The position numbers and the translations under genes are program-made. From contig NZ_LRVM01000006.1 in assembly GCF_001571775.1 (NCBI RefSeq), positions 124,001 to 188,000 on the forward strand: a stretch of 64,000 bases of DNA. The letters are read 5' to 3'. The stretch is from Anaerotignum neopropionicum (GTDB lineage Bacteria; Bacillota; Clostridia; Lachnospirales; Anaerotignaceae). The stretch's first letter is position 1; every line of letters starts with the position of its first letter. A model generated the notes under the pieces. It searched no databases and had not been told where the DNA came from. It saw nothing but the letters and a program-made list of their open reading frames with translations. Of the stretch, positions 54,001 through 61,323 are shown piece after piece.

Positions 54001-54879
54001 TTAACTTATTTTTTCCGTTGTGTCAACTGTTTTTCCCATTGGCTTTTCTGCCAATAGCATTGCGCCAAATATCATTGCACACCCCAAAAATCCACGCCAA
54101 CCCATGCGTTCGCCATAAAACAAGACTGATATAATCGCGGCAAAGATAGACTCAGAGGTGATAATAATTGCGGTTTTATTGGCGGAAGTATACTTTTGCC
54201 CCACAGATTGCAGTATAAAATATACCGCTGTACAAAATATTCCCACAAACAAAAAACTTCCCATCGACAATTTATTTAACGGCGGCATATGTATTCCCGT
54301 TGCTGCCACAATAATGCCGGCAATGACCGCTACCGTTAAATGCTCCACCAGTGCAATATTTATGGGATCACACTCCCGAACAGCTTTCCCCATGAAAGCC
54401 ATTTGCAGGGAAAATGCTACCGATGCTCCAAAGGACAAAATTGCACCTAAATCAATCCCAAAACCCTCTGTTATAGAAAGAAGTCCCACGCCCAAAAAAG
54501 TTAAAATTGCCGCTACAAAGCAGCTAGCCATTGGCCTCTGCCCCAAAACCACCCAGCAAATAATAGGAACGATTACCGCTTGCGTGTTGCATAAAAACGC
54601 ATTGACAGACGGTGTTGTATAATACAGGCCAACCGTTAACAATACAAAGGTAACCGCTAGCAGTACACCTAAAATGCCACCTGTTTTCCATTCGTTCTTC
54701 GTTATTTTTCTATATCTTTTATAATAAATCAAGCTTAAACACATGGTAGCAATCAAAAATCTGCCCAACATCACCTGATAAGGCGTATAGCCCCAATCCA
54801 AAAGATATTTCGCCCCGATGAACCCACCACCACCAACCATTGCGGCGGTCAAAAGCATCCAATCTCCCTTATTTCTCAT
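54001..54879 (-). CDS. DMT-superfamily permease (EamA type)
   Basis: The 292-residue protein has about ten helices in two EamA halves (about 7-140 and 150-280). It begins 11 bases inside the cinA gene and ends 42 bases before recA, so it lies within the cinA-recA unit, a place where permeases are not usually found. The substrate is unknown. It shares only fold-level similarity with the DMT protein at 68-952. Confidence 0.85.
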   Translation of the reverse strand: MRNKGDWMLLTAAMVGGGGFIGAKYLLDWGYTPYQVMLGRFLIATMCLSLIYYKRYRKITKNEWKTGGILGVLLAVTFVLLTVGLYYTTPSVNAFLCNTQAVIVPIICWVVLGQRPMASCFVAAILTFLGVGLLSITEGFGIDLGAILSFGASVAFSLQMAFMGKAVRECDPINIALVEHLTVAVIAGIIVAATGIHMPPLNKLSMGSFLFVGIFCTAVYFILQSVGQKYTSANKTAIIITSESIFAAIISVLFYGERMGWRGFLGCAMIFGAMLLAEKPMGKTVDTTEKIS

Positions 54880-56110
54880 ACTGCAATTTTCTCCTTAGCC
54901 AGTCTAAAGCCTGGAAGGTTGCGCGATCTCTAATTTTGTTTCTGTCCCCCGCAAAATGGAACTCTTTTGCTTCCACCACTCCATTATGATAAATTCCCAT
55001 ATAAACCAATCCAACCGGCTTGTCCTCAGAGCCACCGTCTGGCCCTGCAATACCTGTGGTTGCAATGCCGATTTCTGCTCCCGCAGTTTTGGCAATACCT
55101 TCTGCCATTTCTAATGCTGTTTCTTTGCTCACAGCACCAAATTTTGCAAGGGTTTCCTCCAAAACGCCCAAACGCTTTATCTTCGCCTCATTGGTATAGG
55201 TTACACAACCCTCCAAAAATACCTCTGAAATACCGGGATAGCGTACCAATTGAGAGGAAATCTCCCCGCCTGTGCAGGATTCCGCAACAGCGATGGTTTT
55301 TTTCTGTGCTACCAAAAGCTTGGCTACCTCCGTTTCCATATTGGTTTCGCCCTCAGCATAAACAGCTTTCCCCAATCGCTCCTGTAATGCCGCCGCAACG
55401 GGATCAATTAGGCGGTTTGCTTCTTCTTCATCCTTTGCCTTTGCGGTAATGCGCAAAAGTGCCTCCCCCTCCTTTGCATAGGGGGCAATGGTGGGGTTTG
55501 TTTGGGCATCGATAAGATCCTTTACCATCACTTCCATGGCGCTCTCACCAACACTTGCCACGCGCAAAATTCTGGATATAAAGGTATACTCCTGTTTTTT
55601 TGCAAGATAGGGCTTTGCCTGATTTTCAAACATGGGCACAACCTCTTTTGGGGGGCCTGGCAGCATAATGATAATTTTACCCTCTTTTTCTATGATGATT
55701 CCCGGTGCGGTTCCGTTTGGATTATACATTATGACACTGTTATTTTCCGGAACAAATGCCTGCTTTTTGTTGTTTTCTGTCATCGTTCTGCCGATGCGAT
55801 CAAAAAACACTTGAATCTGGGTCAAAGCCTTTTCATCCAAAACAAGGGGCTCTCCGAAATATTTTGCCGCTGTTTCCTTTGTAAGATCGTCCTCCGTTGG
55901 CCCCAAGCCACCTGTGGTAATCACCAAGTCTGCTCTGGAAAAAGCATGATAGAGGGTATCCTCCAATCTTTTGGGGTTATCCCCCACCACCGTTTGATAA
56001 TATACCTCTATACCCAACGCCGCCAACTCCTTAGCTAAGTACTGTGCATTGGTATTTAAAATATCTCCAAGCAGCAGTTCTGTTCCTACTGCTAAAATTT
56101 CTGCTTTCAT
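54869..56110 (-). CDS. cinA: Competence/damage-inducible protein CinA (NMN deamidase)
   Basis: The 413-residue protein has an N-terminal molybdopterin-binding-like domain (about 1-170, GTELLLGDILNTN and TTGGLGPTEDDLT) and a C-terminal PncC-type domain (about 255-410, VAESCTGGEISSQL). CinA recycles pyridine nucleotides (ADP-ribose pyrophosphatase plus NMN deamidase) and is often co-transcribed with recA. ATG 56110 has GGAGG seven bases upstream; a longer frame from 56140 runs through this site. The promoter is at 56152-56180. Confidence 0.96.
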   Translation of the reverse strand: MKAEILAVGTELLLGDILNTNAQYLAKELAALGIEVYYQTVVGDNPKRLEDTLYHAFSRADLVITTGGLGPTEDDLTKETAAKYFGEPLVLDEKALTQIQVFFDRIGRTMTENNKKQAFVPENNSVIMYNPNGTAPGIIIEKEGKIIIMLPGPPKEVVPMFENQAKPYLAKKQEYTFISRILRVASVGESAMEVMVKDLIDAQTNPTIAPYAKEGEALLRITAKAKDEEEANRLIDPVAAALQERLGKAVYAEGETNMETEVAKLLVAQKKTIAVAESCTGGEISSQLVRYPGISEVFLEGCVTYTNEAKIKRLGVLEETLAKFGAVSKETALEMAEGIAKTAGAEIGIATTGIAGPDGGSEDKPVGLVYMGIYHNGVVEAKEFHFAGDRNKIRDRATFQALDWLRRKLQYEK

Positions 56111-56151
56111 ATTGCGCCTCCTTATCCTATGTTTTAACACATTCTGTTCTT

Positions 56152-56180
56152 ATTGTATTCTTTTTACGGGAAATTTCCAA
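56152..56180 (-). promoter_or_regulatory. Predicted promoter of cinA-DMT-recA
   Basis: On the minus strand TTGGAA (56180-56175) and TACAAT (56157-56152) are 17 bases apart, just downstream of the pgsA terminator. Confidence 0.7.
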
Positions 56181-56193
56181 GTCTTTTTGGAAA

Positions 56194-56220
56194 GAAAAAA
56201 AAGAGCATCTCTGCTCTTTA
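56194..56220 (-). terminator. Terminator of the fhs-folD-rimO-pgsA operon, beyond copy G
   Basis: AAAGAGCA-TCTC-TGCTCTTT with a long T-tract on the minus strand. It lies about 240 bases past the pgsA stop, with copy G filling the space, so the repeat would be in the transcript's 3' end. Confidence 0.8.
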
Positions 56221-56461
56221 AAGTCAAGACCTTGAGGGCTTTGCCCTCAACCACCCACAAGGGTTTCACCCTTGACCCGTCTTAAACTGCATATTCATAG
56301 GGTTTGATTAAAGTTTTCAGGCTTGCTTGCGCAACACCCCAAGGTCTATCACTTATGATTCCCAATAGTCCCCTTAAACCGCATATATATGCGGTTTATA
56401 TAAAAGTTTTTGCTCTTGCTTTTTACAAAAAGCAATTGGGTTTGGGCAAAGCCCAAGGTCT
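56220..56461 (+). repeat. Dispersed multi-hairpin element, copy G (tandem one and a half copies)
   Basis: A full-length copy (56220-56348) ending CCAAGGTCT is followed by a second partial copy (about 56361-56461) with hairpins 3, 4 and 5 only, also ending CCAAGGTCT. The second copy's variable stem is a perfect 24-base palindrome (56376-56399). The element stops exactly at the pgsA stop codon (56462-56464) and runs antisense to pgsA. Confidence 0.88.
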
Positions 56462-57001
56462 TCAGCCCTTTAATACCTGCTTATTTTTCATAATATAATC
56501 CACTCCCGAGAGGATGGTAAAAAATACTGCCAAGCCGATTAAAAGCTTTTCAACGATAGTAACGCCAGCAAAGGGTAACTCCAACAGCACCACAATAATC
56601 ATAAGCATCTGCACTGTGGTTTTTACCTTCCCCCACCAGCTAGCCGCCATGACGATATTCGCCTCCATGGCAAGGGTGCGAAAGCCTGTTATGGCAAATT
56701 CACGGGCTAAAATAATAATAACCACCCAGCTGGCCAAATCCCCCAGCTGAACCATGGACACAAGCGCCGCCATGACCAAAAGCTTATCCGCCAAGGGATC
56801 CATAAACTTACCGAAATTACTAACTAAATTCCACTTTCTTGCAAGGTATCCGTCCAAAAAATCCGTTAGCGAAGCAACAATAAAAATGGCAACGGCAACA
56901 TAGCGATTCATGGGCGCAGGCGCAAAAAACAGTACCAATAAAAATACCGGAATTAAAATCACCCGAAGCATTGTTAGTCTATTCGGTAGATTCTTCTGCA
57001 T
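56462..57001 (-). CDS. pgsA: CDP-diacylglycerol-glycerol-3-phosphate 3-phosphatidyltransferase
   Basis: The 179-residue membrane enzyme carries the CDP-alcohol phosphotransferase motif in full (DG-YL-AR, eight residues, G-KFM-D-PLA-D). It makes phosphatidylglycerol phosphate. It overlaps rimO by 23 bases and is the last gene of the fhs operon. Its stop codon abuts copy G. Confidence 0.95.
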   Translation of the reverse strand: MQKNLPNRLTMLRVILIPVFLLVLFFAPAPMNRYVAVAIFIVASLTDFLDGYLARKWNLVSNFGKFMDPLADKLLVMAALVSMVQLGDLASWVVIIILAREFAITGFRTLAMEANIVMAASWWGKVKTTVQMLMIIVVLLELPFAGVTIVEKLLIGLAVFFTILSGVDYIMKNKQVLKG

Positions 57002-58337
57002 AAATCACATCTCCCATCAAATCATAGTCTCCCGCTTCACGGATTCTTGCCGTTACAAAATCACCGGAATAAATTTCCTCCTCAGCAGTTAAAAACACCA
57101 ACCCATCAATATCCGGGGCATCCCTGCGGGTACGGCCGCAATAAATATTTTCCTCGGGCAGCTTGCCTTCCACCAAAACCTGTACCACCTTGCCCACCTC
57201 TTTTTCACAAAGAGAAGCGGCAATATTTTTTTGAATATCCATGATGGTTTCTTTTCTGGCTTCTTTCAGCTCGTCATCAATCTGGTTTTCCATGGCTGCC
57301 GCCGGTGTGCCCTCCTCCTGAGAGTAGGAAAATACCCCCAAACGGTCAAAACGCATTTCTTCCACAAAATCAACCAAGTCCTGAAATTCTTCTTCCGTTT
57401 CTCCAGGGAACCCAACAATCAGCGTTGTACGAATGGCAATATCGGGCATCGCCCCACGCAATGCCCCTACCTTTTCTTTGATTAAGGCTTGATTGCTTTT
57501 TCTTCCCATGCGCTTTAAAACGGCATCATTTCCATGCTGAATGGGCATATCAATATAATGACAGATTTTTTTATTTTTTGCCATAACCTCAATGGTTTCC
57601 TTGGTTAAAGTTTCCGGATAACAGTACAACAGACGAATCCATTCTATGCCATCTATTTTTGACAATTCCTCAAGCAAAACATGAAGTTTCGGTTCACCGT
57701 ATAAATCCCTGCCGTAAATGGAGGTATCCTGGGCTACAATCACCAATTCCTTCACACCGTTTTGTGCCAATACCTCTGCCTCTTCTACAAGACTTTCCAT
57801 GGTACGGCTTCTATGTTTCCCCCTCAACTTCGGGATTACGCAATAGGTGCAATGATTATCGCAACCCTCGGAAATTTTTAAATATGCAAAATAAGAAGCG
57901 GTAGAAAGAATCCGCAATTTTCCATTGGTATTTTCCATGGGACGGTCAATATCCTCTAAATATTTTTCGCCCGTTTTTCCCTTTAGAATATCCGCCGCCA
58001 CCGCCGCCACAGATTCATAGGCCGCTGTACCAATGACTGCATCCACCTCAGGCAATTCTTCGAAAAATTCCTTCTCATAGCGCTGACCCAAACAGCCAGC
58101 TACGATTAAGCCTTTGCATTTGCCCGTTTTTTTATATTCCGCCATCTCCAAAATGGTTTCAATGCTTTCCTCTAAGGCATCCTTAATAAAACAGCAGGTA
58201 TTGACAACGATAATATCCGCCTCCGCTTCCTCGGCAATGGCCTGAAAGCCATTTTGCGCCAATATGCCCAGCATAACCTCGCTGTCTACTCTGTTTTTGT
58301 CACACCCTAAAGAAGTGAATGCTACGGTTCCTTTCAT
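56979..58337 (-). CDS. rimO: Ribosomal protein S12 methylthiotransferase RimO
   Basis: The 452-residue radical SAM methylthiotransferase has the N-terminal cluster cysteines 12, 48 and 82 (LGCDKNRVDSE, NTCCF, AGCLGQRY), the radical SAM motif CDNHCTYC (159, 163, 166) and a C-terminal TRAM domain. LGCDKNRVDSE distinguishes RimO from MiaB. It methylthiolates the conserved aspartate of S12. It follows folD by 15 bases and overlaps pgsA. Confidence 0.95.
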   Translation of the reverse strand: MKGTVAFTSLGCDKNRVDSEVMLGILAQNGFQAIAEEAEADIIVVNTCCFIKDALEESIETILEMAEYKKTGKCKGLIVAGCLGQRYEKEFFEELPEVDAVIGTAAYESVAAVAADILKGKTGEKYLEDIDRPMENTNGKLRILSTASYFAYLKISEGCDNHCTYCVIPKLRGKHRSRTMESLVEEAEVLAQNGVKELVIVAQDTSIYGRDLYGEPKLHVLLEELSKIDGIEWIRLLYCYPETLTKETIEVMAKNKKICHYIDMPIQHGNDAVLKRMGRKSNQALIKEKVGALRGAMPDIAIRTTLIVGFPGETEEEFQDLVDFVEEMRFDRLGVFSYSQEEGTPAAAMENQIDDELKEARKETIMDIQKNIAASLCEKEVGKVVQVLVEGKLPEENIYCGRTRRDAPDIDGLVFLTAEEEIYSGDFVTARIREAGDYDLMGDVIYAEESTE

Positions 58338-58352
58338 GCTTACCTCCCAAAA

Positions 58353-59213
58353 TTACATCAAGTTGTTCTGCATTTTTGCAGCCACAAGACAATTCTTCAT
58401 TAGCATCGCAATGGTCATCGGCCCTACGCCCCCAGGCACAGGTGTGATTGCCCCTGCAATTTCTTTTACCTTATCAAAATCCACATCACCACATAGCTTG
58501 CCTGCCTCGTTGCGATTCATGCCTACGTCAATCACCACCGCACCCGCCTTTACCATATCTGCCGTAACGGTGTTCACCTTCCCCGTTGCAGAGACGATAA
58601 TGTCTGCCCCAAGGCAAACCTCCGCCAAATTACGGGTTTTTGAATGACAAATGGTCACCGTTCCATTTTCTTGCATCAACAGCATGGCCACAGGCTTACC
58701 AACGATATTGCTTCTTCCAATAATGACACAATTCTGCCCTTGGATGGTATGCCCACTGCGCTTGATTAACTCAATAATCCCCGCCGGTGTACAAGGCAAA
58801 AAGCCATTGCCCCCTGTATGCAGCAACCCCACGTTCATGGGATGAAAGCAGTCCACATCCTTCTTGGCATCAATGGCAAGGATTACCTTCTCCTCGTTGA
58901 TTTGCATTGGCAAAGGCATTTGCACCAAAATGCCGTGAACAGCTTCGTCAGCGTTCAACTGTGCAACAAGATGAAGGAGTTCTTCCTCCGTTGTATCTGC
59001 TCCCAATTCATAGGATACAGAGCGAATGCCAACGGCCTCGCATGCCTTTTTTTTGTTATTCACATAAACCTGAGAAGCGGAATCGTTCCCTACTAAAACA
59101 ACGACAAGGCAAGGATTTACACCTTTCGCCTTAATCTGTGCCGCTTCTTTCGCCGCTTCTTCTTTTATCTGTGCCGAAATCAACTTACCATCAATCAATT
59201 GTGCTGTCATCAT
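58353..59213 (-). CDS. folD: Methylene-tetrahydrofolate dehydrogenase/cyclohydrolase
   Basis: The 286-residue FolD has the catalytic YVNNKKKAC segment, GRSNIVGKP at the NADP site and PVPGGVGPMT at the C-terminus. It interconverts methylene-, methenyl- and formyl-tetrahydrofolate. It lies ten bases after fhs, so both steps between formate and methylene-THF are encoded together under the ZTP riboswitch. Confidence 0.97.
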   Translation of the reverse strand: MMTAQLIDGKLISAQIKEEAAKEAAQIKAKGVNPCLVVVLVGNDSASQVYVNNKKKACEAVGIRSVSYELGADTTEEELLHLVAQLNADEAVHGILVQMPLPMQINEEKVILAIDAKKDVDCFHPMNVGLLHTGGNGFLPCTPAGIIELIKRSGHTIQGQNCVIIGRSNIVGKPVAMLLMQENGTVTICHSKTRNLAEVCLGADIIVSATGKVNTVTADMVKAGAVVIDVGMNRNEAGKLCGDVDFDKVKEIAGAITPVPGGVGPMTIAMLMKNCLVAAKMQNNLM

Positions 59214-59223
59214 TCACAACTCC

Positions 59224-60894
59224 TTAGAATAGTCCTACGATGTTTCCATCGTCATCAATATCAATATCCAAAGCCGCAGGTCTTTTTGGCAAGCCGGGCA
59301 TGGTCATAATATCCCCAAGCATGGCAACAATAAAGCCTGCTCCTGCTGAAATTCTCAGTTCTTTTACGTTTACTTCAAACCCCTCGGGACGACCCAAAAG
59401 CTTGGGATCATCTGAAAGGGAGTATTGTGTTTTTGCAATGCAGACAGGAAAATGCCCAAAGCCCAGCTGTTCAATCTGTGCCAAGGTCTTTTTCGCCGCC
59501 CCTGAGAAACTGACACTCCCTGCGCCGTAAATCTCTTTGCAAACACAATTTATTTTCTCCTGAATGGTTAAACTGTCATCATATAAGGTATGAAAATTAT
59601 TTTCCTTGGTCTCCAAGGTTTCCAATACTTTTTCTGCCAAAGCCCGTCCGCCTTCGCCGCCTTCTGCCCAAACTCTGGCAATGGCAAAGGTTGCGCCCAT
59701 GGCTTCACAGCGTTCCTTAACAAAGGCAACCTCTGCCTCTGTATCCGCAACAAAATGGTTCAACGTAACCACAACTGGAACGCCAAATTTCTGTATATTT
59801 TCAATATGCTTTTCCAAATTTACAAAGCCTTTTTTCAACGCTTCAACGTTTTCATTGCTCAAATCCACCTTGGCAATACCACCATTATATTTCATTGCAC
59901 GGATTGTTGCAACCAAAACAACGGCATCCGGCCGAAGCCCTGCTTTGCGGCACTTGATATCAAAAAATTTTTCTGCTCCTAAATCCGCACCAAAGCCTGC
60001 TTCCGTCACCACATAATCTGCCATTTTCAGGCCTAGTTTTGTAGCCCGGACGCTGTTGCAGCCGTGGGCAATATTCGCAAAAGGGCCACCGTGAATCATG
60101 GCAGGGGTATGCTCCAATGTCTGTACCAAGTTAGGCTGGAGAGCATCCTTCAATAAAACCGTCATCGCACCATCAGCACCGATTTGCTTCGCTGTTACAG
60201 GCTCGTCATTGTAAGTATAACCAACAATAATTTTCCCTAACATCTCTTTTAAATGCTTTAAATCGTTTGCCAAGCAGAAAATTGCCATAATTTCGGAAGC
60301 AACGGTAATCTGAAAGCCGTCCTCACGGGGAACGCCGTTTACCTTGCCGCCTAAGCCGGAAATCACATTTCTCAGCTGTCTGTCATTTAAGTCAACAACC
60401 CTTTTCCAAGTGATTTTTCTGGGGTCAATATTTAATTCGTTCCCCTGCTGAATATGATTGTCCACCATAGACGCCAAAAGGTTGTTTGCCGTAGTAATGG
60501 CATGGAGATCTCCTGTAAAATGCAGGTTAATCTCCTCCATGGGAACAACCTGAGCATAACCACCGCCAGCGGCACCGCCCTTTACACCCATGCAAGGACC
60601 AAGAGATGGCTCTCTTAAACAAGTTATGGCATTTTTACCAAGTTTCTGCAATGCTTGCGTCAAACCAATGGTCACCGTGGTTTTTCCTTCTCCCGCAGGG
60701 GTAGGGTTTACAGCGGTTACCAAAATCAACTTCCCATTGGAATTGTTTTTCATCTGATTATAATATTTGTCGCTGATTTTTGCCTTATACTTCCCATAGC
60801 AGTCCACGAATTCCTGGGGAATTCCTGCTTTTGCGGCAATGGCCGTAATGGGTTCCATTGTGCATTCCTGTGCAATTTGTAAATCTGTTTTCAT
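59224..60894 (-). CDS. fhs: Formate-tetrahydrofolate ligase
   Basis: At 556 residues this is the standard length. The ATP-binding [13 protein letters not shown] and the FTHFS signatures ([34 protein letters not shown]) are complete. It makes 10-formyl-THF from formate, feeding purine synthesis. ATG 60894 has AGGAG about ten bases upstream; the frame extending to 60933 is part of the leader. A ZTP riboswitch stands directly upstream, and folD, rimO and pgsA follow. Confidence 0.98.
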   Translation of the reverse strand: MKTDLQIAQECTMEPITAIAAKAGIPQEFVDCYGKYKAKISDKYYNQMKNNSNGKLILVTAVNPTPAGEGKTTVTIGLTQALQKLGKNAITCLREPSLGPCMGVKGGAAGGGYAQVVPMEEINLHFTGDLHAITTANNLLASMVDNHIQQGNELNIDPRKITWKRVVDLNDRQLRNVISGLGGKVNGVPREDGFQITVASEIMAIFCLANDLKHLKEMLGKIIVGYTYNDEPVTAKQIGADGAMTVLLKDALQPNLVQTLEHTPAMIHGGPFANIAHGCNSVRATKLGLKMADYVVTEAGFGADLGAEKFFDIKCRKAGLRPDAVVLVATIRAMKYNGGIAKVDLSNENVEALKKGFVNLEKHIENIQKFGVPVVVTLNHFVADTEAEVAFVKERCEAMGATFAIARVWAEGGEGGRALAEKVLETLETKENNFHTLYDDSLTIQEKINCVCKEIYGAGSVSFSGAAKKTLAQIEQLGFGHFPVCIAKTQYSLSDDPKLLGRPEGFEVNVKELRISAGAGFIVAMLGDIMTMPGLPKRPAALDIDIDDDGNIVGLF

Positions 60895-60951
60895 GTTTAA
60901 AAAACTCCTTTCGTTGTTCAAACCAGTTTCCATACGCCTTGAACCGCAAAT

Positions 60952-61045
60952 AAAAAAGCCGACAGTCCAAGCGTCATCGCCCAGACGGTCGGCATTATCT
61001 AGTCATACTTCATGTGGTACTCCACTTCCGTCAGTCATATGACCT
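60952..61045 (-). ncRNA. ZTP (pfl) riboswitch controlling fhs
   Basis: In the minus sense the region reads GACTGACGGAAGTGGAGTAC, then CCACATGAAG, a linker, and GCCGACCGTCTGGGC, the conserved halves of the pfl motif. The second half can instead pair with GACTGTCGGC to form a terminator followed by TTTTTT (stem 60958-60993). Ligand binding by ZTP/ZMP would hold the pseudoknot and prevent the terminator, turning fhs on when 10-formyl-THF is short. pfl RNAs are known before fhs, which supports the call. Confidence 0.93.
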
Positions 61046-61053
61046 CTAGAAAA

Positions 61054-61082
61054 ATGGTACTATATGCGGGATTTTTTGTCAA
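61054..61082 (-). promoter_or_regulatory. Predicted promoter of the fhs operon
   Basis: On the minus strand TTGACA (61082-61077) and TACCAT (61059-61054) are 17 bases apart, placing the transcription start just before the riboswitch. The 240 bases between it and ftsK hold no other feature I can see. Confidence 0.7.
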
Positions 61083-61323
61083 CAGACAATGAAATATTTT
61101 ATTCATCACTGTATTTGTTCAGTCCCTGCGGGATAGACAACTCTTTCCTTGGTAGTATGCCCAAATTCCAGAGGTACTTCAAAATAATTTTCCCGTTTCC
61201 AAAACATCTCTTTGCCAGAGAAAAAAAATCAATTTTTGTATTATTTTGTAGAATTATTTTAAGCCGTTTCATATTGGCGACGGCATAGGCACTATTGGAA
61301 AAAATTTCATCCCTCTATCTCCA

